Source: Leucaena leucocephala (lineage: Eukaryota > Streptophyta > Magnoliopsida > Fabales > Fabaceae). From it: a DNA stretch of 64,000 nt. Shown piece by piece: positions 46,201-57,998 of this stretch. Made by a program: the position numbers and the translations under genes. Each line of letters begins with the position of its first letter. Position 1 is the stretch's first letter. Under the pieces are notes generated by a model that saw only the letters and a list, made by a program, of their open reading frames with translations, had not been told where the DNA came from and did no database searches. Location: assembly GCA_037074615.1 (NCBI GenBank), contig CM073524.1, forward strand, positions 15,825,406 to 15,889,405. Reading direction: 5' to 3'.

Positions 46201-49200
46201 TCCAATTCCCCAATCTGGAATTTTACTCTTATCGAGTACTGTTCACTTTGAAAATTCCAGATGAGTGACCTGACTTCGAAAAATCATAACTAATTCTAGA
46301 AAAATCTAAATGAAGTGGTTCCAATTTATAAATTAATCTAACTCAATTATATTTCAGGGAAAAATAACTCGTTGACCATTCGTTGACCAAGTCAACGTCA
46401 GTCAACGTGTCAACGTTACTGTTCATCCCACGTTTTTCTCCCTGAATCCAGCATTCTGGTCCTAACTTTGATAATTTATATCTCCTTGTGTAGACATCCA
46501 AATGATACGTTTTATATATCAAATTAAATCTTGGTATGTCTACTATTTACCATAAAAATTTCGTACATTTATTCATCCATTTACTATTTTTAATCATCTA
46601 TCAAATATGACTAGGTTACCACGTGTTACTGTTCACAATGGTAAATTTCAGCATTTCTACTTTGCATACATATGCATACATCCATCATACAACAGTCAAA
46701 CATGCCAAACAACAATTATTATTAATTAATAAGTTGTTTTACATCTGGTCATGTACATAAATTCTCATGGTTCTATTACATCTTTTTCTGCCTAAACTCC
46801 GGCAGCATAACCGCTACGCTTCATCTGTACAAAGAACTGAACCATACTGATTCGGTAATCTCCTCATGAGAACTACCATTCTACGTAGTACCCAGGAAAG
46901 ACTAGATGAACCGGCTAGGTCCACTCACTTCTAGCCTCCTTAGACAGCACTACGTACACAGTACTTATCATATACTGATGTTCAGTCTTTACTTCGGCAG
47001 CATAACGGCGTCTCTTAAAATTCCCAAAATTCATTTTGACATAACCTCCCCTGTAATGGGTTATTTATTGGGATGAGATTCGGGGGAATCTCAGTAGCAA
47101 CAATCATAACAATATATGTAATGCAGAGTGACAGTGCTTGCTTGTGATTGTGTACAGATAAGTATGCTGCGTGCTTCCATGCTTAATAACATATGATCAT
47201 ACCATTACAGCAGAGCTTCAGACATAACATATAAGACAACAATCCAACCAAACAATAGCACAATAAATCACAAAGCCATTACATAAAAGCTAGGATTAGT
47301 TACTACCTCAAAGGCTCAGCAGAGCTCTACTATCTCTATTCTGCTTCCAGCTCCGCCAGAACTTCCTTTCTTTCTTTCTTCCTCTCACTTTCTCTCTCTA
47401 GCACCTCCTCCTCTCTCTAAAATGGCTCTTGGCCGTGGCATATGAAGGCAAAGGGGGGGTATTTATAACCTCCTCCAATGGCAATCTCGTAATTACCATG
47501 AACTTTGATCCTGCGGTCCTGGTTTTTCCAGGATTTTCCTATTTTCTTTAATTCCTCATTTACTGCATCATGCATGACATCATTGGGACACCTCACCAGG
47601 ACACCTCAGTGCCACATTTATGACATGTCTGAAATCCTGGACACCTCAGCAGCTGACTCAGCATGCTGACTCACCGGTCCAGTCTCTTGCCTCGTAGTAC
47701 GTGTCCTCAACTTTTTCTTCTGCCTTTATGTTGGCGCCATGTGTCATCTTACTGGCACCTATCACGCTTTCTAATGCTATCCAGATAAATCCAGGACTTT
47801 ATCTGATCACCTCCTCGGTTATCGTGCCGACCGAGTAACTTTACTTTATTGAAACAGCATTAAAATAATATTTTAATGCCACTTTTTCCCACATATCACT
47901 GGGCCTACGTTTTTGGGCTCTGGGAATGTTGTCTTGGATCGTGATCAAGCTCAAGTACTCTGATAGCTCGATTCCCAAGAAACAGCCCTTGGCAAATTAC
48001 CAAAATGCCCTTGGGTGCCTTTTCTTGTACTATTTTAACCTTAAGGGTAAAATCGTCATTTCATACCCTTCTGTACTCTGTCAGGGCACATACTGACTCC
48101 AAATAACTTTATCTGTATATACCTTGGCTTCTGGGCCTGTCCAGAATGACCAAAATGCCCTTCATTCATCTGTTACCCTTTTGTACAACACAGGGGCATT
48201 TTCGTAATTTCGCACTTTTCTGGGGTTCTGCCGGACACTGACCCACCTATCAGTCCAAGGGTCTTACTGGGCCTCTGTTGGCGCCATTATTGGGCCTTTC
48301 TGGGTCCAATATCCTCATGGCACGTATTACGAGAAATCTTCCCCCGTTAACAATTATTGAATATTTTATCTATTATTCACCGTTTATACACATATCCGGA
48401 CACCGGCTCCTTCTGTCCGAAACACTAGCCTGCGGTGTTCAGGCATCCCTGTGAGTCATATCAGTCATCTGACTGAGATCATCCGAACTCATTCAGTCCC
48501 TTTTTAAATACCGATAAATCTCCCTATCGGATACCCGGAGGCCTCACACTCCAGTCTGGATTTTCTGATCTGCGAATAACTTTTTCTACAGGCCTCCTAT
48601 CGGTATTCTGTCAGTTTCCCGACATCCGCCCCATAAGGACGTATCATCCTGTATTTTCTCACCTAGATCTGAATTCTAGGATATCCGGTATTAATTTTTA
48701 TAACTTTTGGACGATCAGTCTATTTCTGGCTATCTGGAGTCTTCAAAAATTCCTGTATTAAGCCAGATTACCGGGCGTCACTTGCTCCCTCTACCGGTGA
48801 AATCTGGGACTGAAATGCTGTCGGACAGTCCAAACCACTTTCGGCCTGACTTTCTTTAATTACAATTTAGCCCCAGGGAACTTTTCTTCTTTTCATTTAA
48901 GTCCCTTTTTACTTGGCTAAAATTACACTTAAGGACCCCACATTTTTGTCTACTTTCCTTCTTGGCCTTGAAACTTTCCATAATTGCACTTAAGTCCTTT
49001 CATTTCCTTTACTAGGTCCAGGGGCATTATTGTCTTTTCATATTTTATCAGAGTATTCTTTGGCCCTGGTCAACTATCTAGATACCCCTTCTTGACTGTC
49101 TAACCTTAGCCAAATGACCAAAATACCCTTTACTTATTCTTCAGTTATTCTATAACATAAGGGCATTTTCATCATTTTGCACATTTTTCCCGGACACCGG

Positions 49201-50516
49201 CCCCTCTTACCACTGAACTGATATTATGGGCCTGGGCCTTCCCTGGTGTCACTACGGGCCTTAGACAACACTGTATGGCCTCTGGCCATAGTCCGATCAT
49301 CTCTATTCAGACTGCCTTTCCTTTACCGATTATAGCTGTAAATTCCCATCTTCAGGAATTTTTACAGAAAAATCGGGACCTCAAATCAAAATTCTGTGAC
49401 TCCTCATTCAATCCGAAATCCTTTTCTCTATCTCCCGGTATTTTCAGATATTTTATCCGGACCGGGCTGTTTTGGCCTGAAAAAGCACTCACGCGCACAC
49501 TTTTCCAAAATGACCATTTTACCCCTGGTCATATTTCTAATTCTTTCATACACCTAGAGACCTCATATGCACATTTCACAGTTCAGTGAAATGATCAGCA
49601 TAATTTTCTCTATTTTCTGGCAAAATATGGTACTCATCGGCTACCAGCCCGATCTTTCCCATAATTACGATTATGCCCTTGATTTCTCTTTCTGGCATCT
49701 CTAGGCCTAAAAATTAGGGTGTTACACCTAGCCGGTTTATCCAGTCTTTCCTGGGTACTTACGTAGAGTGGTAGTTCTCACGGGAATTACCGAATCGGTA
49801 TAAGATCAGTTACTTTCTAAAGATGAAGCGTAGCGGTTATGCTGCCAGATTTCAGGCAGGAAAAGATGTAATAGAAATATGAGGATTTTGTACATGCTCT
49901 GATGTATAACAACTTATTATTTAATAATAGGTATTGTTTGGCATGTTTGACTGATATGTGATGGATGTATGCATATGTATGCAAAGTTGAGTGCTGGAAT
50001 TTACCACTATGAACAGTAACACGTGGTGACTTGATGATGTTTGATCCATAATTAAAAATAGTAAATGGATGAATAAATATATGATATTTTTAAAGTAAAT
50101 AGTAGACATACCAAGCTTCAATTTGATATATAGAATGCCTCATTAGGATGTCTACACATGGAGATATAAATTATCAAAGTTGGGACCAGGATGCTGGATT
50201 CAGGAGAAAAACACTGGATGAACAGTAAAGTTGTGACATTGATTGATGTTGACTCGGTCAATGCATGGTCAACGAGTTATTTTTCCTTGAAAGATAATTG
50301 AGTTAGATTCAAGTATCAATTTGAACCGCTTAATTTTTATTTTTCTAGAATTAGTTATGATTTTTCAAAGTCAGGTCACTCATCTGGAATTTACACAGTG
50401 AACAGTACTCGATAAGAGTCAAACTCCAGATTGAGAAATTGGACTTCAATGACCTTGAAAGTGGTTCCAAATGCTACCAAATGGTCCCTAAGAGGTACGA
50501 AAGTAAGGATGTTTCA
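43265..50516 (+). mobile_element. 3' LTR of the plus-strand chromovirus, interrupted
   Basis: LTR start at 43265 and terminus AAGGATGTTTCA at 50516; its own pieces are 43265-46127 and 49727-50516, about 3.65 kb. TATA 44170-44177, donor GTAAGT at 44296, hairpin 45158-45175, acceptor-like CTCTAG ending 45197. The first piece matches 32774-35497 closely. The second matches the U5 of the minus element (reversed 57264-57998) better than it matches the tail of its own 5' LTR, so the two LTRs of this element have different histories. The flank ACAGA (50517-50521) has no left partner. Confidence 0.8.
46128..49726 (-). mobile_element. Group T solo LTR, duplication CCTAG
   Basis: Reversed LTR: TGAAACATCC at 46128 to GGGTGTTACA at 49726, 3599 bp, flanked by CCTAG at 46123-46127 and 49727-49731. 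Reversed TATA at 47460-47467, hairpin 47075-47092, pyrimidine leader about 47366-47420. No coding. The insertion point is the same position of a related LTR that the insertion 10484-14148 used. Confidence 0.92.
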
Positions 50517-51669
50517 ACAGATCCCTTGCGAAATGACCAAAATGCCCTTGGTGCCCTTTCTTGCACTATCTTAACCCTAAGGGTAAAATTATCATTTTAC
50601 ACCTCTCTGTACCCTGTCAGGGCATATACTGACTCTGGTTAACCTCACCTGTGTATGCCTTGGCGTTTTGGCCTAACCAAAATGACCAAAATGCCCTCCA
50701 TTCATCTATTACTCTTTGGTACAACACAGGGGTATTTTTGTAATTTCGCACTTTTTCGGGGTTCCACCGGACACTGGCCCATCTATCAGTCCAAGGGTCT
50801 TACTGGGCCTTTGATGGCGCCTTTTAGGGTCCATTACCTTTTAGGGTCCATTACCTTTATAGCACGCATCACAAGGAATCTTCCCCGGCAATGTTCATCG
50901 GGTATTTTAGCCATTATACACCGTTTATACACATCTCCGGACACCGGCTCCTTTTATCAGATACACTGGCCTACTGTGTCTAGGCATCCTTTTGGGTCAT
51001 AACAGGCATCTGGCTGATGTCATCTGACCTTATTCAGTCTCAGTTTAAATACCGATAAATCTCCCTATCGGATACCCGGAGGCCATACACTCCCGTCTGA
51101 ATTTACTAATTTGTGAATAGCTTTTTCTACAGACCTCCTATCGGTATCCTGTCAGTTTCCTGACATCCGCCTCAATAGAACACATCATCCTGTAATTTCT
51201 CACTTAAATCTGAGATCTAGGATATCCGGTAGGAATTTTTATACTTTTAGACTATCATATCAATATTTGCTATCTGGAGTCCTAAGAAAATTCCTGTATT
51301 AAGCTGGATTACCCAGCATCACTTGCTCTATCTACTGGTGAAATATGGGGCTGATCTGAATCGATCACTGTTTTTGCCTGTTTTCGGTCCAGGTTTTCAT
51401 AATTACACTTTTACCCCAGAAGCTTTTCTTCTTTTCAATTAAGTCCCTTTATTTGGCTAAAATTACACTTAAAGACCCCACATTTTTGTCTACTTTTCCT
51501 TTTTAGCCTTAAACTTTTCATAATTGCACTTAAGTCCTTACATTTTATTTCTTTTCCAATTTAATCCCTTTCTTTACATAAATAGCCACATCTTTTTTCC
51601 TGAAATATAACTCATATATTTCATTCAATCTGTACATACAAATCAGTACAGAAAATTTGGGATATTACA
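50517..51669 (-). mobile_element. 3' LTR of the minus-strand chromovirus, U3 portion
   Basis: Reversed LTR ending (LTR start) GGGATATTACA at 51669, immediately beside the reversed polypurine tract. The left part of this LTR is not contiguous: at 50516 it is replaced by the end of the plus-strand element, so it was cut by that insertion or by a later deletion. Sequence 50517 onward matches 1866 onward of the LTR at 171-7226. Confidence 0.8.
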
Positions 51670-51686
51670 TTGCTCTCCCCCTTTAA
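51670..51686 (-). promoter_or_regulatory. Polypurine tract
   Basis: On the minus strand TTTAAAGGGGGAGAGCAA precedes the LTR start, equivalent to 43251-43264. Confidence 0.8.
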
Positions 51687-51722
51687 ATAAATTTTGTTGT
51701 CGAAATTTACATTATACATATC

Positions 51723-52763
51723 CTATGGAAACAACTCCGAATACTTCTCCCTCATCTTGTCTTCTGTTTCCCATGTAGCTTCATGTTCAGTCATGCCTTT
51801 CCAGATCACTTTTACTAGAGGAATTTGCTTATTACGCAACTGCTTGACCTTTCGATCAGCAATTCGTACCGGTCCAACCTCATAGGTCAGATCATCTCGC
51901 AGTGCGACTTCATCTTGCTCAATCACATGAGATGGATCTGGAACATACTTCTTTAACTGGGAAACATGGAATACATCATGTATCTGGCTGAGATTTGGAG
52001 GAAGAGCCAACCTGTAGGCTACTGTCCCTATTTTTGAGAGAATTTGGAATGGTCCGATGTATCTTGGATGTAATTTCTTTACTTTGATTGATCGCCTGGC
52101 TCCCGTCGTTGGAGTTAACTTAAGGAATACATGCTCTCCCTCTTCAAACTCCAATGGCTTCCTTCTAACATCTGCATAGCTTTTCTGTCTGCTTTGAGCC
52201 ATTAGCAATCTTTGTCTAATCATTTCAATTTGTTCTACAGTTTGATCCACTAGATCAGGACCAAGCATTCTCCTCTCGCTCAAATCTAGCCAGCATAAGG
52301 GGGATCTATATTTACGTCCATAGAGTGCTTCAAAAGGTGCCATCTGAATGCTAGCCTGATAACTATTATTATATGCAAACTCTATGAATGGTAAATGAAT
52401 ATCCCAGCCACTTTTAAAATCTAAGACACATGCTCTCAGCATATCCTCTAACGTTTGTATTATTCTCTCAGATTGACCATCTGTCTGAGGATGATAAGCT
52501 GTACTGAATCTAAGAGTAGTGCCCATTTCTTCCTGTAAAGCCCTCCAGAAATTAGAAGTAAATTGAGGGTCTCTATCGGACACAATGCTACTTGGGATAC
52601 CATGAAGCCTAACAATCTCTTTTATATACAACTTTGCCAGCTTCTTTAGAGAATCCCTCTTATTGATTGCCAGGAAATATGCTGACTTCGTCAATCGATC
52701 AATTACTACCCATACTGCATCATGTTTACTTGGAGTCATGGGTAGTCCTTCCACAAAGTCCAT
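51723..52763 (-). pseudogene. Chromovirus integrase catalytic core and chromodomain
   Basis: Open frame of 346 codons on the minus strand. Catalytic acids are at residues 2 (MDFVEGLP), 63 (VSDRDP) and 99 (QSERI), with the normal 35-residue gap. Later come [27 protein letters not shown] and VSQLKKYVPDPSHVIEQDE, and the end VKVIWKGMTEHEATWE with MREKYSELFP, a Tekay-like chromodomain. The N-terminal zinc-binding part is in another frame (52736-53485), so one frameshift near 52750 separates them. Apart from that shift it looks complete. It is the better copy for classification of the family. Confidence 0.9.
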
Positions 52764-53720
52764 GGCAATACCATCCCATTTCCACTCAGGGAATCTAGAG
52801 ACTGCAATGTTCCCGCTGGCTTTTGATGTTCAATATTTACTTTCTGGCAGGTCAAGCACTTTGACACATAAGCCACTACATCTTTCTTCAATCCATGCCA
52901 CCAAAACAACATTTTCACATCATGGTACATCTTGGTCATACCTGGATGTACTATATATCGACTTTTATGTGCTTCCTCCAGAATCTTTTCTCTTAATCCC
53001 ATAGCATTAGGGATATAGGGCCTTCCCCAAAACTGTAACAATCCATCTGGGAAAATCTCAAAATTCCTGGTCTTCCCTCTCTCTAGCTTATCTTTAAATA
53101 TTACTGCGAGCTCATCCTGCTTTTGAGCCTCTTTTATCTCATCTTCTATACAAGCTCTGACATGAACTCCTCCGTAAGGACTCTCTGTCAGTTGCATTTG
53201 ATACAGAGGGCTCCAATCTCGCACATCTTCTATTAATTTCAACTCTTTGATCATCATGTGTGCTACCTGCACCACGTTTCTACTCAGAGAATCAGCTACC
53301 ACATTGGCTTTTCCTGGATGGTATTTAATTTGAAAGTCATAATCCTTTAACAGTTCCATCCATCGTCGTTGCCTCATATTAAGCTCTTTTTGATCCTGTA
53401 GATACTTCAGGCTTTTGTGGTCATAATACAACTCTATAGTTGCTCCATATAAATAATGTCTCCATATCTTTAGAGCATAAACCACCGCCGTAAGCTCCAG
53501 ATCATGAGTGGGATAATTCTCTTCATGTGGCTTTAACTATCGAGAGGCGTAGGCTACTACTCTACCTTGCTGCATCAGCACACATCCCAACCCCTGCTTA
53601 CTAGCATCAGTGTAGACTATATAAGTCTGAGTTGGGTCTGGAATAATCAGCATGGGAGTAGTGGTTAATCTCTGCTTTAACTCTTGAAAGCTAGCCTCGC
53701 ACTTCTCATCCCACTTAAAC
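52736..53720 (-). pseudogene. Chromovirus RNase H and integrase N-terminal region
   Basis: The frame 53485-52736 (249 codons) holds the RNase H end ([20 protein letters not shown]), the connection KYHPGKANVVADSLSR, and the integrase zinc-binding region HPGMTKMYHDVKMLFWW with CLTCQK. Upstream, 53720-53486 encodes YTDASKQGLGCVLMQQG in the same frame as RT but with a TAG after YASR and one after LTRQN. A frameshift near 52750 ends it. Family role: removal of template RNA and, in integrase, end binding. Confidence 0.88.
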
Positions 53721-53722
53721 TG

Positions 53723-55132
53723 CTAATTCTGTCTGGTAAGCTTGGTAAGTGGCAAGGCAATTCGAGAAAAGTCTTGAATAAATCTTCTATAGTACCTTGC
53801 TAAGCTAAGAAAACTTCTTATCTCTGTCACTGTCCTTGGCGGCTCCCAGCTCAAAACTGCTTCAACTTTACTAGGATCCATAGCTACCCCTTCTCGGGAT
53901 ATGACATGACCAAGAAATTTGACTTCTGAAAGCCAAAACTCGCTCTTACTCAGCTTAGCATAGAGCTTTTTTTCTTTAAGGGTACTAAGAACAATTCTCA
54001 AATACCTTTCATGCTCCTCTGTAGATTTGGAGTACACCAGGATATCATCAATAAAGACCACAAGAAACTGATCTAAATAAGGCCTGAAGATCCAGTTCAT
54101 ATAATCCATGAAAATAGCAGGTGCATTCGTTAGCCCAAAAGGCATCATAAGGAACTCAAAATGTCCATAGCGCGTCCTAAACGCAGTCTTTGGAATATCA
54201 TCTACCTTAAACCTTAGCTGATGATAGCCAGATCTCAAGTCAATCTTAGAGAATAAGCTCGCTCCTGCCAATTGGTCTAGCAGGTCATCAATTCTAGGGA
54301 GAGGGTATTTATTTTTGACCGTAATCTTGTTTAACTCCCGATAGTCAATGCATAGCCTTAGGATGCCATACTTCTTCTTGACAAATAGCACTGGAGTACC
54401 CCATGGTGATACACTGGGTCTTATGAAACCTTTCTCCAATAGCTCCTCAATCTGCTTCTTCAGTTCCATCATTTCATTGGGAGCCATTCGGTATGGGGCT
54501 TTGGATACTGGTCCAGCTCCAGGTACAATGTCAATCGTAAATTCTACTTCACGTTCTGAAGGCAATCCCTGAATCTCCTTTGGAAAGATTTCAGGAAATT
54601 CATTGACTACTGGAATCTTATCAATTCCTTCTTCCACTTCTGTTTGAATAGAAAAGAATACCATATATCCCTGACATCCTTTCCGCAGACATTTATCTGC
54701 CTGAGCCTCTGTTATGAAATTCAATCTTACTTCTGAGCTCAGATCAGTGACCTTTGGACCAAGAACTAGAGTCTTGTTATTGCAGTCCAGTATTACATTA
54801 TTGGAGGCTAACCAATTCAAACCAAGTATGACATCGATCTCTCGGAAAGACATACATATCAAGTCTAGGGTGGTACAGCAGTGCTCATAACGCACAATAC
54901 TATTCAAACAAGCATCAGACGCAGCTACCCTAGCATTGGTGGGAGTTATCACATGTATATCATAATGAAACTTGCTAATCATAAGGCCTAGGCATTTAGC
55001 ACATTCATAGGAAATAAAGGAATGACTTGCACCCGAATCAAATAGAGGTGTCATAGCATGATCATTGAGATAGATTGTACCTTGGGTCATCTCAGGTGAT
55101 CGCTGAGCGTCCTCCCTGGTGAGTGCAAACAC
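53723..55132 (-). pseudogene. Chromovirus protease and reverse transcriptase, long open stretch
   Basis: 469 codons without a stop on the minus strand. Protease active site [10 protein letters not shown] (Asp32); GLNWLASNN later in the domain (about 104-112). [12 protein letters not shown] (211-220), [11 protein letters not shown] (259-269), [13 protein letters not shown] with Asp298, and FIDD (360-363) with the catalytic Asp pair; the RNase H linker ends at LTRQN before a stop. It is the best preserved enzyme segment of the window; all RT catalytic acids are present. It belongs to the gag-pol of the element 50517-57998 and needs the neighbouring broken segments to make a full polyprotein, so it is a relic although locally open. 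Confidence 0.92.
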
Positions 55133-56278
55133 TCGTCCTGGTGTCCTTGGCCTTTGATTAGTTACATCTTGAGGGCATTATCAGGAAAAATGTCTAGGCT
55201 TTCCGTAGGTATAACAAATATTCTGGCCCATTAAATATGATCTATCACCATGATTCTTTCCACACTTGTCACATGCTCGGGCCTTTGAATCTCTGTTGTT
55301 GGACCTTCCGTGGAAATTTCCTCTATTTGGCCTACTGTTCTGCCATGGTCGCTTTCTTTTTCTATAGCCGCTACCACTTGCAGCTTCTTGGTTTCGATCG
55401 GCTTTGTTAGGAGCTGCCTGATCCCTGTTCCCCGATCTGAATAGCATTCGGTGATTCATGCTATTTTCAACAATACGGCATGCCTCCACAGCCTTATTAA
55501 ACTGGCTGTATTGTTGAGGAGTTAACTTCTCCTTTAGTGTGGAGTACCCTCGAATCATCCTTTCCGTCATCCAGCGCTCATCATCTACTTGGCGCAAATA
55601 CGTAGAATATTGGGATAGCCGGATAAACTTAGCAAGGTATTCATTAAAAGATTCTTTCTCTCCTTATCTCAGTACTAGGAATTCTTCCTCTCTTTCATCT
55701 CTGACTGACTGAGGGAAATATTATTCATAAAACTGTTCAAGAAACACTTCCCAGGTGATCGAAATGTCTCTTGCTTGCAGAAGTAACTCAGTGTTCTTCC
55801 ACCACCTTCCAGCATCTTTTTCTAGCTGATAGATGGCCATTTGAGCTTTGGTTTCGATCGGGCAATCAAGGACCTTGAAGATCTTTTCCAGTCTGCTAAC
55901 CCAATCCTCCGCTATCTGTACCTCGAACGTTCCTTCAAACACTAGAGGATTGTGCTTGCAGAACCAGATCATCTATTGTTGGATGCTAACTACATCCTCT
56001 CTCGGATCAACCCGTCTCTGGGGCTGTACCGGCTGCTGTTGTACTCTCTCCGGTTCTCTACTAGCCGTTCCTGAAGGCTCGGGCGGTCTTAGGTTACTTA
56101 CTACTTCTACTGCTGCTGCAGCTATGGCGGCATCTCTCTCCCGCTCATTGCGTGCATGAGCTGCCCACATCTCCTCAATCATCTTTTGCTATTATTCTAA
56201 CCGTTCTAAAATTATTTGATTAAGATTTCCAGCCTCTCGTGGTTCCTCTGCTGGAATAGTTCTTCTCGTTTGAACCAT
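55133..56278 (-). pseudogene. Chromovirus gag
   Basis: ATG at 56278 (minus strand) opens MVQTRRTIPAEEPRE, matching the plus-strand gag start. Frames 56182-55973, 55972-55721 and 55597-55181 follow one another with stops between. Recognisable: FEGTFEVQIAEDWVSRLEKI, AIYQLEKDAGRWW, DDERWMTERMIRG and a basic linker, then CDKCGKNHGDRS and a spoiled zinc knuckle CYTYGKPRH, where the second Cys and the Gly are lost. At least three stops; not functional. Confidence 0.85.
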
Positions 56279-56451
56279 TTTGTTATACTATAAAGCAGAA
56301 GAGAATGCGATAAATAACATAATTCACATTCCATTCCAAACATAATGTACATACAGGGTATGCGTATATATCACAGTCATACATACACTACCATACTAGT
56401 CTTTTATACATCACATACATACATTGAGAACATTACCCTTTCTAACATACC

Positions 56452-57150
56452 CTAATCCTTCTTAAACTTTATTCTAATAAACTATCCTACCAAGTAAATC
56501 CAGTCAGAAATGGTACAATATGGTTCTTTATCAAAGTACTGATCCAACTCTGTTCTCCAGGTAGGGGTAGTCAGCAACACATCATCCATAATCTCTGTCC
56601 AAAGCCTCAGGGTCAACACATTTGGATACCAGGCTTGATATATCGCCTTTACCCTCGTGATAAAATCCTGATAAACTGTATAATCTTGATCCACATCTCT
56701 GACCAAGGTCTGCCTCAGCTCATACAAGTATCGGGCTAACACTACTGATCTCTCAAATTATTCTCCACTCAGGTTCTTCCCTGGTACCATCCCTATGATC
56801 ATATCTCCCAAAAATATCTCTACCAGTGTCACTCTGGGTCCTGGAATGTCTGAAACATATCCTACTACACCTTCCTGACCTGTCTCCATCCCAGTATCTG
56901 CTATACTCAGGGGTACCGCATTTATTGGAACAGCAGGAATAGGACCTTCTAACACCATCTCCTCCTGGCCATCCTCCGATATCTCAATCATAAGGTTTGA
57001 TCCTACTGAGAAATTAGTCATCTCAGAATCAGTAACCACCATTTCCTCCTCTTCCTGGAATATCCCCTCAGAGCTGTCTGAACTATAGACCTCTGGTCTA
57101 GGATCCCCTTAGTTCACTGTGGTTTCATATCTGGGTCTATATCTAATCAT
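56452..57150 (-). pseudogene. Second copy of the extra upstream reading frame, broken
   Basis: ATG at 57150, one base after an acceptor-like GTGTTTGCAG. It aligns along its whole length with the 254-codon frame at 35780: ETTVN then a stop where the other copy has Gln; PRPEVYSSDSSE; acidic EEEE; DIPGPRVTLVEIFLGDMIIG; DQDYTVYQDFITRV; TTPTWRTELDQYF; DWIYLV. Stops at codon 14 and after NLSGE, and a frame change after DWIYLV, break it; the end aligns to the TAG at 56452-56454. The conserved positions are concentrated in the C-terminal half. Its presence at the same place in an independent copy shows the frame belongs to the element family. Confidence 0.8.
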
Positions 57151-57249
57151 CCTGCAAACACTAACTTAGTGTCAATTATGACAGCTTTATCATGGTATAT
57201 CTATCTATAAATCATCTATTCAGAGCATTTTCTAAACCAGAATCCTTTG

Positions 57250-57263
57250 CCCTGATACCAAAA
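57250..57263 (-). promoter_or_regulatory. Primer-binding site, initiator Met-tRNA type
   Basis: On the minus strand TTTTGGTATCAGGG follows the LTR end at 57264. Confidence 0.8.
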
Positions 57264-57998
57264 TGAAATATCCTTATTTTTGTACGTCTTAGGAAATATT
57301 TGGTAGCATTTAGAACCACTTTCAAGGTTATTGAAGTCAAATTTCTCAATCTGGAGTTTTACTCTTATCAAGTATTGTTCACTGTATAAATTCCAGATGA
57401 GTAACCTAAATTCAAAAAATCATAACTAATTCTAGAAAAACCAAAATAAAGTGGTTCAAATTTTTACATGCAGCTAACTCAATTATCTTTCAGGGGAAAA
57501 TCACTCGTTGACAACTCCTTGACCAAGTCAACGTGAGTCAACGTTACAACTTTACTGTTCATCCAGTATTTTTCCCTTGAATCCAGCGTTTTGGTCCCAA
57601 TGTTGATAATTTATATCTCCGTGTGTAGATATCCAAATGAGGCATTCTATATATCAAATCGAAACTTGGTATGTATATTATTTACCATAAAAATATCATA
57701 CATTTATTCATTCATTTGCTATTTTTAATTATAGGTCAAACATCATTAAGTCACCACGAGTTACTGTTCATAGTGGCAAATTCTAGCACTAAACTTTACA
57801 TACATATGCATACATCCATCACATTCAGTCAAACATGCCAAACAATACCTATTATTAATTAATAAGTTGTTTTACATCTGGGTATGTACAAAATTTCCCA
57901 TATTTCTATTACATCTTTTCCTGCCTGAAATTCGGCAGCATAACCGCTACGCTTCATCTTCAGAAAGTAACTGATCTTGTACCGATTCGGTAATTTCC
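57264..57998 (-). mobile_element. 5' LTR of the minus-strand chromovirus, U5 end only
   Basis: TGAAATATCC at 57264 is the reversed LTR end. About 735 bp remain, up to GGTAATTTCCAT (57998), where the copia-RT array begins. The promoter half of this LTR is missing, so the element cannot be transcribed from its own LTR. Confidence 0.85.

Noticed and set aside
50655..51002. 115-codon frame similar to one on the other strand at 11398-11733.
   Set aside because: Both are readings of the same U3 segment in different copies, with many differences and no family match.
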